DNA of 64,000 nt. It comes from Halosegnis marinus. GTDB taxonomy: Archaea > Halobacteriota > Halobacteria > Halobacteriales > Haloarculaceae. The position numbers were made by a program, and so were the translations under genes. Under the pieces are notes generated by a model. It saw nothing but the letters and a program-made list of their open reading frames with translations, was not told the origin of the DNA and did no database searches. Below are positions 18,446-27,692 of this stretch, piece after piece. Numbering within the stretch: the first letter of the stretch is position 1; the number at the start of each line of letters is the position of its first letter. The stretch is from NCBI RefSeq assembly GCF_029338355.1, contig NZ_CP119802.1, forward strand, positions 992,001 to 1,056,000, written 5' to 3'.

Positions 18446-19246
18446 ATGGCCGCGCTGGACGCGTACGTGCTGGTGTTCGCGGCGGGGCTCGTCACCGCGC
18501 TCGCGACCGGGCTCGGCGCGCTCCCCTTCTTCGTCGTCCGCGAGGTCTCGGACAGGCTGAACGTCGTGCTGTGGGGCGTCGCCTCCGGCATCATGCTGGT
18601 CGCGAGCGCGTTCGGGCTGGTTCCGGAGGGGCTGGCGACGGGGTCGCCGACGATGGTCGTCGCGGGCCTGCTCGCGGGCGTCGTGCTGGTCGTCGTCGCG
18701 CACGACTACCTCGCCGACGCGGACATCGACCCGAAGGAGTACGAGGAGGCCGACTTCCGGAAGCTCGTGCTCATCCTCGGCGTGCTCACGGTCCACTCGT
18801 TCCCCGAGGGCATCGCCATCGGCGTCTCGTTCGCGGAGCTGAACCTGACGACGGGGCTGGCGCTGTTCGGGTTCACGGTCCCGGCGCTCGCGGTGGCGAT
18901 GACCGTCGCCATCTCCGTCCACAACGTCCCCGAGGGGGTCGCCATCTCGATTCCGCTGCGCGACATGGGGCAGTCGCCGTGGCGGATGGTCGGCTGGTCG
19001 GTGTTCTCCAGCCTGCCCCAGCCCATCGGCGCGGTGATCGCGTTCGGGTTCGTACGGCTGGCCGCGCCGGTGCTCCCCTTCGGCTTCGGCTTCGCGGCCG
19101 GCGCGATGGCGTACCTCGTCGTCTCGGAGTTCGTCCCCGAGGCGCTTTCGGCGGGGGCGGACCTCGCGGGCGACGGCTACCGGGAACTCGCCGCCGGCAT
19201 CGGCGGTGGCGGCGCCGGGATGGCGCTGTTGCTCGTCCTCGTCTGA
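18446..19246 (+). CDS. ZIP family metal transporter
   Basis: The 266-residue membrane protein has about eight helices and the two ZIP signatures [15 protein letters not shown] (helix 4) and [13 protein letters not shown] (helix 5), which form the metal path for zinc or related divalent ions. The usual histidine-rich loop is replaced by an acidic one ([14 protein letters not shown]). The ATG at 18446 fits a first membrane helix beginning near residue 5. A CCTAAAAATATC TATA-like element lies 40-55 bases upstream. Confidence 0.88.
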   Translation: MAALDAYVLVFAAGLVTALATGLGALPFFVVREVSDRLNVVLWGVASGIMLVASAFGLVPEGLATGSPTMVVAGLLAGVVLVVVAHDYLADADIDPKEYEEADFRKLVLILGVLTVHSFPEGIAIGVSFAELNLTTGLALFGFTVPALAVAMTVAISVHNVPEGVAISIPLRDMGQSPWRMVGWSVFSSLPQPIGAVIAFGFVRLAAPVLPFGFGFAAGAMAYLVVSEFVPEALSAGADLAGDGYRELAAGIGGGGAGMALLLVLV

Positions 19247-19286
19247 GCCGCGGTCGGGGGGCGTCCGCGCCGGCCGAAAGGACAGG

Positions 19287-19293
19287 GATAAAT
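19287..19293 (+). promoter_or_regulatory. TATA box of the L39e operon
   Basis: GATAAAT is centred about 30 bases before the L39e start codon at 19320, the spacing expected for a leaderless haloarchaeal mRNA. It probably drives the whole rpl39e-ftsY run. Confidence 0.5.
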
Positions 19294-19319
19294 GCTCGGA
19301 CGACGAACGCCCGTCCACT

Positions 19320-19472
19320 ATGGGCAAGAAGTCGAAGGCGAAGAAGAAGCGGCTCGGCAAGCTGGAGCGGCAGAACAGCCGCGTGCCGGCGTGGGTCATC
19401 ATGAAAACGGACCGTGACACGATGCAGAACCCGAAGCGCCGCAACTGGCGGCGGAGTAACACGGACGAATGA
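19320..19472 (+). CDS. rpl39e: 50S ribosomal protein L39e
   Basis: This 50-residue basic protein ([20 protein letters not shown]...[11 protein letters not shown]...RRNWRRS) is L39e, which lines the ribosomal exit tunnel. Its strong positive charge stands out in an acidic proteome. It overlaps the L31e gene by four bases (ATGA), so the two are translationally coupled. The order L39e-L31e-aIF6-LX-prefoldin-FtsY is conserved in archaea. Confidence 0.97.
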   Translation: MGKKSKAKKKRLGKLERQNSRVPAWVIMKTDRDTMQNPKRRNWRRSNTDE

Positions 19473-19744
19473 GCGCGAGCGACTTCGAGGAACGCGTCGT
19501 CACCGTTCCCCTGCGCGACGCGAAGGCCGAGGCGAAGCACAAGCGCGCGGACAAGGCGATGTCCATCGTGCGCTCGCACCTCGCGAAGCAGTTCGCCGTG
19601 GACGGCGACGACGTGCGCCTCGACCCCTCCATCAACGAGGCCGTGTGGGAGCGCGGCCGCGCACAGCCCCCGTCGAAGCTCCGCGTCCGCGCGGCGCGCT
19701 TCGACGAGGACGGCGAGACGGTCGTCGAGGCGGAGACGGCGTAA
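19469..19744 (+). CDS. rpl31e: 50S ribosomal protein L31e
   Basis: A 91-residue protein matching the archaeal/eukaryal L31e family: [35 protein letters not shown], then [15 protein letters not shown]. It sits near the tunnel exit of the large subunit. It overlaps L39e by four bases, and the aIF6 GTG start follows one base after its stop, so all three are made together. Confidence 0.97.
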   Translation: MSASDFEERVVTVPLRDAKAEAKHKRADKAMSIVRSHLAKQFAVDGDDVRLDPSINEAVWERGRAQPPSKLRVRAARFDEDGETVVEAETA

Positions 19745-19745
19745 C

Positions 19746-20411
19746 GTGCTCCGGGCGGCCCTCGCCGGCTCCTCGTACGTCGGCGTCTTCGCCCGTGCGA
19801 CGGACGACGTGTTGCTCGTGCGGCCCGACCTCGACGAAGAGCTCCGCGACTCCTTCGCCGACGAGCTCGACGTGCCCGCTGTCGCCACCACGGTCGGCGG
19901 CTCCGGCACCGTCGGCGCGCTCGCGACCGGCAACGAGAACGGCCTGCTCGTCTCCTCGCGCGTCTCCGACCTGGAGCGCGAGCGCATCGCCGAGGTGACG
20001 GACCTCGACGTCCACGAGCTACCGGGGCGCATCAACGCCGCCGGCAACGTCGTCCTCTGTAACGACACCGGCGCGTACGTCCACCCGGACCTCTCCCGGA
20101 AGGCGGTCCGGGCCGTGAAGGACGCGCTCGACGTGCCCGTCGAGCGCGGCGATATCGCGGGCGTCCGCACGGTCGGCACGGCCGCCGTCGCCACGAACGA
20201 CGGCGTCCTGTGCCACCCGAAGGCGACCGACGAGGAGCTCGACTTCCTGGAGGACCACCTCGACGTGCCCGCCGACATCGGCACCATCAACTACGGCGGC
20301 GCGCTCGTCGGCTCCGGGCTGGTCGCCAACTCCTCCGGCTACGTCTGCGGCGAGGAGACGACCGGGCCGGAGCTCGGCCGCATCGAGTCCGCCCTCGGCT
20401 TCATCGACTGA
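19746..20411 (+). CDS. eif6: Translation initiation factor aIF6
   Basis: The 221-residue protein has the five-fold repeated alpha-beta architecture of IF6, with signatures [57 protein letters not shown] and [17 protein letters not shown]. It binds the 50S subunit and prevents premature joining with 30S. The start is GTG at 19746. It lies in the conserved ribosome/targeting operon. Confidence 0.96.
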   Translation: MLRAALAGSSYVGVFARATDDVLLVRPDLDEELRDSFADELDVPAVATTVGGSGTVGALATGNENGLLVSSRVSDLERERIAEVTDLDVHELPGRINAAGNVVLCNDTGAYVHPDLSRKAVRAVKDALDVPVERGDIAGVRTVGTAAVATNDGVLCHPKATDEELDFLEDHLDVPADIGTINYGGALVGSGLVANSSGYVCGEETTGPELGRIESALGFID

Positions 20412-20482
20412 CGCCGTTTCTCCCCCTTCTCCCGGAGGTCGGGATAGAAGGATACTTCCCGCTCGCGCGACCCCTTTCGTGT

Positions 20483-20656
20483 ATGAGTGAGTTCACGGTG
20501 AGCGGCCGATACCAGGCCCGCGACGGCTGGCAGGAGTTCGAGATGAGCGTCGAGGCGCCGAACGAGTCGGTCGCCGAGGAGCGCACGTACGCGAACCTCG
20601 GGTCCCAGCACGGGCTCAAGCGCACGGGCATCGACATCGGGGGTGTCTCCGCATGA
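20483..20656 (+). CDS. rpl18a: 50S ribosomal protein L18a/LX (L20a)
   Basis: The 57-residue protein MSEFTVSGRYQARDGWQEFE... with the ending LGSQHGLKRTGIDIGG matches the archaeal LX (L18ae) family, a small-domain large-subunit protein. It starts at ATG 20483, 71 bases after aIF6, and overlaps the prefoldin gene by four bases. It is too short for many gene callers. Confidence 0.93.
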   Translation: MSEFTVSGRYQARDGWQEFEMSVEAPNESVAEERTYANLGSQHGLKRTGIDIGGVSA

Positions 20657-21126
20657 GCATGGGAGGCGGCGGCGGCGCGATGCAGGAGCTCCAACAGCAG
20701 ATGCAGGCGCTGGAGGAGGAGACGGAGGAGATAGAGGCCGAGATCGAGGAGCTGCGCGACGAGCAGGCCGACATCGACGACGCCGTCGAGGCCATCGAGA
20801 CGCTCGACAGCGGGGCGACGGTGCAGGTGCCGCTCGGCGGCGGCGCGTACGTCCGCGCGACGGTCGAGGACATGGACGAGATCGTCGTCTCGCTCGGCGG
20901 CGGCTACGCGGCCGAGCACGAGGAGGACGACGCGATCGATACCCTCGAGCGCAAGCAGGACGCCATCGACGACGAGATCGACGAGCTGACCGAGGAGGTC
21001 GGCGAGATCGAGGCCGAGCGCGAGCAGCTCGAACAGCAGGCCCAGCAGATGCAACAACAGCAGATGCAGCAGATGCAACAGCAGATGGGCGGGATGGGCG
21101 GCGACGAGGGCGACGAGGAGGAGTAG
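20653..21126 (+). CDS. pfdA: Prefoldin subunit alpha
   Basis: The 157-residue chaperone subunit has two coiled-coil arms (about 8-45 and 95-140) joined by beta hairpins (SGATVQVPLGGGAYVRATVEDMDEIVVSLGGGYAAE). It ends in a Gln/Met-rich tail (QQMQQQQMQQMQQQ) followed by acidic residues. With the beta subunit (elsewhere) it forms the hexamer that hands unfolded proteins to the thermosome. It overlaps LX by four bases and is followed directly by ftsY (one base gap). Confidence 0.95.
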   Translation: MSMGGGGGAMQELQQQMQALEEETEEIEAEIEELRDEQADIDDAVEAIETLDSGATVQVPLGGGAYVRATVEDMDEIVVSLGGGYAAEHEEDDAIDTLERKQDAIDDEIDELTEEVGEIEAEREQLEQQAQQMQQQQMQQMQQQMGGMGGDEGDEEE

Positions 21127-21127
21127 G

Positions 21128-22189
21128 ATGTTCGACTCGCTGAAGGAGAAGCTCGGGCGGTTCCAGGACGACGTCGAGGAGGAGGCCGAGGCGGCCGACG
21201 AGGCCGAGGAACCGACCGACGCCGACCCGGAGGCGAACGCGAGCGACGCGGAACCGACGGAGAGCGCCGACGCCGGTGAGGAAGAGGACGAGGTGAACCC
21301 CTCGGGCGACAGCCTCACCGAGCGCGCGAAGCTGTTCGCCACCGGCAAGGCGAAGATAACCGCCGAGGAGCTGGAGGGGCCGCTCGAACAGCTCGAACTC
21401 GCGCTGTTGCAGGGCGACGTGGAGATGAGCGTCGCGCGCGACGTCGTCGAGGGGCTGCGCGAGGAGCTCGTCGGGCAAACCCGCGCGCAGGTGAAGACCG
21501 GCGAGATCGTCATCGAGGAGGCCATCGGCAAGGCGCTGCTCGACGTCATCGACGTCGGCGAGTTCGACTTCGACGCGGAGATCGCCGCCCGCGAGAAGCC
21601 CGTGACGATAATCTTCACCGGCGTCAACGGCGTCGGGAAGACGACGACCATCGCGAAGCTCTCGCGCTACCTGGAGGAGCGCGGCTACTCCGTCGTGATG
21701 GCGAACGGCGACACCTACCGCGCCGGGGCGAACGAACAGCTCCAGCGGCACGCCGACAACCTCGACACGAAGCTCATCAGCCACGAGCAGGGCGGCGACC
21801 CGGCGGCGGTCATCTACGACGCCGTCGAGTACGCCGAGGCGAACGACATCGACGTGGTGCTCGGCGACACGGCCGGGCGGCTCCACACCTCGAACGACCT
21901 GATGGCCCAGCTGGAGAAGATAGACCGCGTCGTCGGCCCGGACATGACCCTGTTCGTGGACGAGGCCGTCGCCGGACAGGACGCGACCCAGCGCGCCAAG
22001 GAGTTCAACGACGCCGCGGAGATAGACGGCGTCGTGCTCACGAAGGCCGACGCCGACTCGCAGGGCGGCGCGGCCATCTCCATCGCCCGCGTGACGGGCA
22101 AGCCAATCGTCTTCCTCGGCACCGGGCAGGGGTACGACGACATCGAGCAGTTCGACCCCGAGACGATAGTCGAGCGGCTCACCGGGTAG
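21128..22189 (+). CDS. ftsY: Signal recognition particle receptor FtsY
   Basis: The 353-residue GTPase is the membrane docking partner of SRP54. It has an acidic N-terminal A-domain (residues about 10-65, very Glu/Ala-rich), an NG domain with G1 GVNGVGKTTTIAKL near 165, G3 VVLGDTAGRLHTSNDLM near 245, and the closing loop GTGQGYDDIEQFDPE. The SRP54 gene is 3.2 kb downstream on the same strand. Confidence 0.96.
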   Translation: MFDSLKEKLGRFQDDVEEEAEAADEAEEPTDADPEANASDAEPTESADAGEEEDEVNPSGDSLTERAKLFATGKAKITAEELEGPLEQLELALLQGDVEMSVARDVVEGLREELVGQTRAQVKTGEIVIEEAIGKALLDVIDVGEFDFDAEIAAREKPVTIIFTGVNGVGKTTTIAKLSRYLEERGYSVVMANGDTYRAGANEQLQRHADNLDTKLISHEQGGDPAAVIYDAVEYAEANDIDVVLGDTAGRLHTSNDLMAQLEKIDRVVGPDMTLFVDEAVAGQDATQRAKEFNDAAEIDGVVLTKADADSQGGAAISIARVTGKPIVFLGTGQGYDDIEQFDPETIVERLTG

Positions 22190-22230
22190 CCACTAGGTAC
22201 TTTCTTTCCGGCCGGTTCCCTCGTAGGAAC

Positions 22231-22860
22231 GTGAACCCCGCAGTCACCCCCGAGCGCCGCGAGCGCGTGCGCGAGGTCGTCGGGCGCTACCGACGACGCG
22301 CCCGCCTCCTCCGGGTCGCCCTCCTGCTCCCCTTCGTCGTGGCGGTCGTCGCCGCAGCAGCCGTCGGGAACGCGCTCGCCATCGTCGGCGTCGGCCTCGT
22401 CGGCGTCGCCCTGCTCGTCGGCCCGGTGCTCGACCCCACCGCCCGCGCCGTCTACGTTACCGACGCCGACCCGGACGCGGTCCGCGACGCGCTCGCCGGG
22501 CCGTACTCGCCGCCGCTCGCGCTCGTCTGGGGCCGTGGCGAGGTCCGGGCGACCGACCGCGGCGGCGAGTACGAGTGGTCGATGCTCGGCGGACTCAGGT
22601 CCGCGACCCTGTCGTGGGACGCCGAGGACCGCGAGGAGGGACAGCGCGTCGTCTATGCCGCGAACGGAGAGCCGAAGGCGTACTACGACACGGCCGTCCG
22701 CCGCGAGGACGGGGAGACGGTGCTCGACATCGAGACCCGGTACGAGGGCCGCGTGGGCCTGAACGTCCTGCCGGGGGTCCTCGCCGCGCGCGGCCTGCGT
22801 CGCGAGGTGTGGGCCGCGCAGGGGTACGAGCGCCGGACACGGGAGGGCTCGCTGGTCTGA
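22231..22860 (+). CDS. Membrane-anchored hypothetical protein (209 aa)
   Basis: Not recognised. The GTG at 22231 starts a basic N-terminus (ERRERVREVVGRYRRRARLLRV), two adjacent membrane helices (about 29-68) and a C-terminal soluble domain of beta strands (WGRGEVRATDRGGEYEWSMLGG, VLDIETRYEGRVGLNVLPGV). By the positive-inside rule the soluble domain is cytoplasmic. Its TGA stop abuts the stop codon of the facing S9 peptidase gene with no spare base. Confidence 0.65.
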   Translation: MNPAVTPERRERVREVVGRYRRRARLLRVALLLPFVVAVVAAAAVGNALAIVGVGLVGVALLVGPVLDPTARAVYVTDADPDAVRDALAGPYSPPLALVWGRGEVRATDRGGEYEWSMLGGLRSATLSWDAEDREEGQRVVYAANGEPKAYYDTAVRREDGETVLDIETRYEGRVGLNVLPGVLAARGLRREVWAAQGYERRTREGSLV

Positions 22861-24891
22861 CTACTCGTCGCTGTCCTCGTCGTTCTCGCCCGCCGACAGC
22901 CCGTCGTTGCGCTCGCGGTCGAGCGCGCGCGGCACGTCGTGGTGGGCGGAGTAGCCGTCGAACCACCGGACGATGCGCTCGATGCGGTCCACGACGTGGG
23001 CCGGCTCGCCCGCGCGCGAGAGTTCGTGGCCCTCGCGCGGATAGCGAACCAGCCGGGTATCGACGCCGACCCGTCGGAGGTAGCGGTAGAACATCTCGCC
23101 GTTGCACATCGGGACGCGGTAGTCCTCCTCGGAGTGCATCACGAGCGTCGGCGTCGTGACGTTCTGCACGTAGTTGACGGGCGACTGCTCGGCGAGGTAC
23201 TCCGTGTCCTCCCACGGGAGGGCGTCGAAGTCCCCCTCGACGAGCTTGTACGCGCCGTCGGTCGAGCCGTAGAAGGAGGCGAGGTCGTAGACGCCCCGCT
23301 GGGCGACCGCGCCCTCGAAGCGGTCGGTGTGGCCGACCATCCAGCCGGTCATGAAGCCGCCGAACGAGCCGCCGGTGAGGAACTGCTGGCTCTCGTCCAC
23401 GTCGTCGCGCGCGGCGACCGCGTCCGCGCCGTTGAGCACGTCGGTCATCGTCACGTCGCCCCAGTCCTCCGCGATGCCCTTCGCGAACGCCTCGCCGTAG
23501 CCGAGCGAGCCGCGGGGGTTCGACCAGAAGACGACGTAGCCGCGCGCCGCGAGCGTCTGGAACTCGTGCCACATCCCGCCGCCCGCGACCCACGTGACGT
23601 GGGGACCGCCGTGGACCTCCACCGCGAGCGGGTACTGCTCGCCGTCCTCCGCGTCCGGCGGTGTCAGCACCCACCCCTCGACGGTGTGGCCGTCGCTCTC
23701 GAAGGAGACGGGTTCGGGGACCGAGTAGGCGTGCGAGTCGAGGTAGTCGGCGTTCACCGCGGAGAGGCGCGTCAGGTCGCCGTCGGCGTAGGCGAACACG
23801 TCCGCGGGGTGCTCGGCCGTCGAGCGCGGGACGGCGACGGTGCCGCCGGCCGCGTGGAGTTCGGTCGCGCCGCCCTCGCCGACGAGCGTCTCCAGTTCGA
23901 CGCCGCCGTCGAACGTCGCGCGCCGGACGACGACGTTCCCCTCGTCGGGCGTGAGGAAGTAGAGGTCGCCGTCGTCCCACGCCATCGAGCGCGAGCGGTG
24001 GAGCGTGCGGTCGAGGTCGGCCGTGACCGTCGTCTCCTCGTCCGTTTCCGGGTCCAGAACGCGCACGTCGGTCGGCTGCATCGAGGCGCGGTCCTCGGGC
24101 GTGTACGGGTACGCGAGGCGGCCGTCGGCGGCCACCTCGACCTGCGGGCCGTAGTCGGTCGTCGTAAAGACGTGTTCGGCCTCGCCGTCGCCGTCCGCGG
24201 GGACGCGCTCGACGTCGAACTCGATGGAGTCGTCCGGGTCGTCGACGGGCGTCTTCACCGCGTAGTAGAGGCTGTCGTCGTCGGCCCACGCCGGGAACTG
24301 GTAGTCGCGGTCGCCGTCCGTGAGCCGCGTCACATCCTCGGTGTCGAGGTCGACGACGTACACGTGCGAGCGCCCGCCGTCGAAGTACGACCGGAACGCC
24401 CGGTAGACGGTGCGGTCCTCGACGCGGGGGTCCGGTTCCTCGCGCTCGTACTCCTCGTCGGCGTCGAGGTCGTGTCCCGCGTCGCGCTCCTCGGCGGTCG
24501 CGGTCTGGGTGAAGGCGATGCGCGTGCCGTCGGGCGACCACGCGACGTTCGAGACGCCGCCCACGACGTTCGTGACGCGCTCGGACTCGCCGCCGTCGGC
24601 GGGCACGACGCGCAGCTGCGGGACGCCCTCCGTGCCGCGGTCGGAGACGAACGCGAGGCGGTCGCCGGCGGGCGACCACGTCGGTTCGGCGTCGTTCCCC
24701 TCGCTCGCGGTGAAGCGCCGCGGCTCGGCGCTCCCGTCGGCGGGGACGGTGTAGACGGTCGTCTCGTAGCTCTCGTCGTCCTCGGGTACCTTTCGCAGGA
24801 ACGCCACGCGCTCGCCGTCGGGCGCGACGCTCGGGCCGGCGACCTGCGCGAGGTCGTGGTAGTCGCTCGCGCGGACCGGGTCGTTGCTCAT
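22861..24891 (-). CDS. S9 family peptidase (acylaminoacyl-peptidase type)
   Basis: This 676-residue serine peptidase has an N-terminal beta-propeller (TolB/WD-like blades such as EPTWSPAGDRLAFVSDRGTEG, residues about 20-400) and a C-terminal alpha/beta-hydrolase domain. The nucleophile is Ser510 in TGGSFGGFMTGWM, the acid is in the HSEEDYRVP region and the histidine is in YPREGHELSR. It cleaves short peptides, N-acylated ones in related enzymes. No signal peptide is seen, so it is cytoplasmic. The ATG at 24891 begins MSNDPVRASDYHDLAQV. Confidence 0.92.
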   Translation of the reverse strand: MSNDPVRASDYHDLAQVAGPSVAPDGERVAFLRKVPEDDESYETTVYTVPADGSAEPRRFTASEGNDAEPTWSPAGDRLAFVSDRGTEGVPQLRVVPADGGESERVTNVVGGVSNVAWSPDGTRIAFTQTATAEERDAGHDLDADEEYEREEPDPRVEDRTVYRAFRSYFDGGRSHVYVVDLDTEDVTRLTDGDRDYQFPAWADDDSLYYAVKTPVDDPDDSIEFDVERVPADGDGEAEHVFTTTDYGPQVEVAADGRLAYPYTPEDRASMQPTDVRVLDPETDEETTVTADLDRTLHRSRSMAWDDGDLYFLTPDEGNVVVRRATFDGGVELETLVGEGGATELHAAGGTVAVPRSTAEHPADVFAYADGDLTRLSAVNADYLDSHAYSVPEPVSFESDGHTVEGWVLTPPDAEDGEQYPLAVEVHGGPHVTWVAGGGMWHEFQTLAARGYVVFWSNPRGSLGYGEAFAKGIAEDWGDVTMTDVLNGADAVAARDDVDESQQFLTGGSFGGFMTGWMVGHTDRFEGAVAQRGVYDLASFYGSTDGAYKLVEGDFDALPWEDTEYLAEQSPVNYVQNVTTPTLVMHSEEDYRVPMCNGEMFYRYLRRVGVDTRLVRYPREGHELSRAGEPAHVVDRIERIVRWFDGYSAHHDVPRALDRERNDGLSAGENDEDSDE

Positions 24892-24936
24892 ACCGTTCGC
24901 TGGGAAGGCCGCGACATGAATCCGACGGAGACGGCG

Positions 24937-25278
24937 TTACAGGGCCTCCCGCGCGGCGAGGCCGGCGAGCGCGAGCGTCGCCCCGCCGGCGACGCCGCCG
25001 AGCCACCGCCGGGCGCGCGTGCTCTCGAACAGGGCGCGGGCGCGACCGGCCGCCAGCGCCGCCGCGTCGGACAGCGCCGGGGCGGCCCGCACCAGCGCGG
25101 CGAGGCCGACGACGGCGGCGACCGTGTGGACACAGACGCCGACGGCCACCCCGAGCGCGGCCCGGACGCCGGCGGCGCGGCCCGCGGCCACCGACTGCGC
25201 GAGGACGAACGCCGTGTCCGGGCCGGGCACGAGTATCAGCGCGACCGCGGCCGCGAGGTAGGTGACGAGGCCGGGCAC
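24937..25278 (-). CDS. Shortened LysE/RhtB-family exporter (probably inactive remnant)
   Basis: From the GTG at 25278 the protein (113 aa) opens like LysE-family amino acid exporters: AAAVALILVPGPDTAFVLAQSVAAGRAAGVRAALGVAVGVCVHT. It then jumps near residue 65 to a C-terminal segment like the family's last helix (RRWLGGVAGGATLALAGLA). Normal members are about 200-210 residues, so roughly 90 central residues are missing without a frameshift. That removes two or three helices and should abolish transport unless halves assemble. The call rests on the N-terminal PGP motif and could be wrong. Confidence 0.6.
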   Translation of the reverse strand: MPGLVTYLAAAVALILVPGPDTAFVLAQSVAAGRAAGVRAALGVAVGVCVHTVAAVVGLAALVRAAPALSDAAALAAGRARALFESTRARRWLGGVAGGATLALAGLAAREAL

Positions 25279-25408
25279 GCCCGCCGGTTCGCGGCCGCGG
25301 ACATAAACCCCGGCGCGACCGGCGGGGCCGCGGGGACGCCGCGGGCGGGGCCGTCGGCGCACGACCGACGGAAAAGCGTTTACCGCGTCGGCGGCGTAGG
25401 TTCTGCAA

Positions 25409-26797
25409 ATGGTACTCGACGACTTGGGGAGCTCCCTCCGCGGCAGTCTCGACAAGCTGCGGGGGAAGTCCCGCCTCGACGAGGAGGACGTCGAGGAGAT
25501 AGTCAAGGAGATACAGCGCTCGCTGCTGCAGGCCGACGTCTCCGTCGACCTCGTGATGGACCTCTCGGAGGACATCCGCGAGCGGGCGCTCAACGAGGAG
25601 CCACCGGGCGGCACGAGCGCGCGCGACCACGTCCTCCGCATCGTCTACGAGGAGCTCGTCGGGCTGGTCGGCGAATCGACCGACCTCCCGCTCGAATCAC
25701 AGACCATCATGCTCGCCGGCCTGCAGGGGTCGGGCAAGACCACCTCCGCCGCGAAGATGGCGTGGTGGTTCTCGAAGAAGGGGCTGCGCCCGGGCGTCAT
25801 CCAGACGGACACGTTCCGCCCCGGCGCGTACGACCAGGCGAAGCAGATGTGCGAGCGCGCCGAGGTGGAGTTCTACGGCGACCCCGACAACGACGACCCC
25901 GTGGACATCGCCCGGAAGGGGAAGGAGGAGCTGTCGGACGTGGACGTGCTCATCGTTGACACGGCCGGCCGCCACGCGCTGGAGGACACCCTCATCGGCG
26001 AACTGGAGGAGATAGAGCGGGTCGTCGACCCGGACCGCAATCTGCTCGTGCTCGACGCGGCCATCGGGCAGGGCGCGAAGGACCAGGCCGACGAGTTCGA
26101 GAGCGCCGTCGGCATCGACGGCGTCGTCATCACGAAGCTCGACGGGACGGCGAAGGGCGGGGGCGCGCTCGCCGCCGTCGACCGGACGGACTCCTCCATC
26201 GCCTTCCTCGGCACCGGCGAGGAGGTCCAGGACATCGAGCGGTTCGAGCCCTCGGGCTTCATCTCCCGACTCCTCGGGATGGGCGACCTCAAGCAGCTCA
26301 CCGAGCGCGTCGAGCGCGCGATGGAGGAGACGGGCCAGACCGAGGAGGACTGGGACCCCGAGGAGATGATGAAGGGGGAGTTCACCCTCCACGACATGCG
26401 CAAGCAGATGGAGGCGATGAACAACATGGGGCCGCTCTCGCAGGTGATGGACATGATTCCGGGCCTCGGCGGCGGGCTGAAGGACCAGCTCCCCGACGAC
26501 GCGATGGACGTGACCCAGGAGCGGCTTCGCGACTTCGAGGTCATCATGGACTCGATGACCGACGACGAGCTCGCGAACCCCCGCTCCGTCTCGAAGTCCC
26601 GCATCGAGCGGGTCGCGCGCGGCTCCGGCAAGTCCGAGGAGCAGGTGCGCGAACTGCTCGAACAGCACAAGATGATGTCCCGGATGATGAAGCAGTTCTC
26701 CGGGATGGGCGACGGCGACATGCAGCGGATGATGAAGAAGATGCAGGGCGGCGGCGGTGGCGGCGGCATGGGCGGGATGGGACCGTTCGGCGACTGA
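25409..26797 (+). CDS. srp54: Signal recognition particle protein SRP54
   Basis: The 462-residue GTPase binds signal sequences and 7S RNA. The N-domain is at 1-90, G1 [15 protein letters not shown] near 106, and G3 [17 protein letters not shown] near 185. The closing [27 protein letters not shown] leads to a methionine-rich M domain (residues about 300-445: [20 protein letters not shown]). It ends with a glycine run. A TATA-like CGTTTACC lies about 30 bases before the ATG. The partner receptor FtsY is just upstream. Confidence 0.97.
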   Translation: MVLDDLGSSLRGSLDKLRGKSRLDEEDVEEIVKEIQRSLLQADVSVDLVMDLSEDIRERALNEEPPGGTSARDHVLRIVYEELVGLVGESTDLPLESQTIMLAGLQGSGKTTSAAKMAWWFSKKGLRPGVIQTDTFRPGAYDQAKQMCERAEVEFYGDPDNDDPVDIARKGKEELSDVDVLIVDTAGRHALEDTLIGELEEIERVVDPDRNLLVLDAAIGQGAKDQADEFESAVGIDGVVITKLDGTAKGGGALAAVDRTDSSIAFLGTGEEVQDIERFEPSGFISRLLGMGDLKQLTERVERAMEETGQTEEDWDPEEMMKGEFTLHDMRKQMEAMNNMGPLSQVMDMIPGLGGGLKDQLPDDAMDVTQERLRDFEVIMDSMTDDELANPRSVSKSRIERVARGSGKSEEQVRELLEQHKMMSRMMKQFSGMGDGDMQRMMKKMQGGGGGGGMGGMGPFGD

Positions 26798-27056
26798 TTC
26801 GAACCGTTCACACCCGCCCGCGGTACCGTTGTTTCCGGGCGAAAGGAGCCGTTTAGCCCCGTCCGTCGCGTCCGCCCCGACGACGGCCGTATTCGGTCGT
26901 TCCCCGCCCCCGTCGCGAGCGAACGTGCAACACGGCTGAAACGTCGATGCGGTTATCCCCTCCGCCGTCGAGGAAGGAACGAAGACACGTCGGCGGCCGA
27001 ACGGTCGTGCGACCCGTGACTCGGGCCTCACTCCCCTCGACAGTGTCGCATACATC

Positions 27057-27542
27057 ATGAACTACACAGACATCAAGACGCTCCTCTCGGAGGAGGACGC
27101 GGTATCGCCGGTCATCGGCGTCATCCTCATGGTCGCCATCACGGTCATCCTGGCCGCAGTCATCGGCACGTTCGTGCTCGGGCTGGGCGACCAGGTCCAG
27201 TCCAGCGCGCCCAACGCGAACTTCGAGTTCCAGTACGACGGAGGAGCCGATGGAGCTATCGATGACTCGACAAACGCTGACGACTCGTTCACAATCACTC
27301 ACAACGGCGGTCAAGACGTTGATTCGTCCAATGTTCAAATCCTAGTCGATGGCACAGCAGTTCCCGATACCAACCTATCGCCTGGTAGCTGGGACACCAC
27401 CATCTCGACGGGCAGCAGCTACACTGCGACTGAAGATGGTTCGAACAATGTCTTTGGTGGCGGCGAGAGCATCCGCGTCGTCTGGACCTCGCCCAACGGC
27501 GGTTCCTCGAACACCATCGGGCAGTCGACCGTCCCGAACTGA
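27057..27542 (+). CDS. Type IV pilin (PilA-like, archaeal H-domain)
   Basis: The 161-residue pilin begins MNYTDIKTLLSEEDAVSPVIGVILMVAITVILAAVIGTFVLGLG. The prepilin peptidase should cut before the hydrophobic H-domain, near the EEDAVSPVIG motif, which is the haloarchaeal PilA signature (DUF1628-type). The rest is a Gly/Asn/Thr/Ser-rich surface domain. The coding sequence after about base 27235 is visibly poorer in G and C and uses A/T-ending codons, unlike the N-terminal part. It stands alone after a 259-base spacer, so it is probably transcribed singly. Confidence 0.9.
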   Translation: MNYTDIKTLLSEEDAVSPVIGVILMVAITVILAAVIGTFVLGLGDQVQSSAPNANFEFQYDGGADGAIDDSTNADDSFTITHNGGQDVDSSNVQILVDGTAVPDTNLSPGSWDTTISTGSSYTATEDGSNNVFGGGESIRVVWTSPNGGSSNTIGQSTVPN

Positions 27543-27692
27543 GGCCGACCTTCCTTCCGTTTTCACGACCGAGAGCGAGAGCTATCGTACGTCCGGGAGC
27601 GACAGGTAGCCCCGGCTGGGGAGGGACGCGACGACGACGGCCCCGACGACCACACCCGCCGGCCTTTTGCCGTCGCCGGGTGACCCCCGCGT

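Noticed and set aside
20653-21126. Methionine/glutamine-rich tail of prefoldin alpha as a frameshift product
   Set aside because: The frame stays in register with GC-rich third positions up to the stop one base before ftsY.
22595-25630. 1011-residue open frame on the minus strand
   Set aside because: Arginine-rich composition in the wrong frame across the S9 peptidase and flanks; no motifs.
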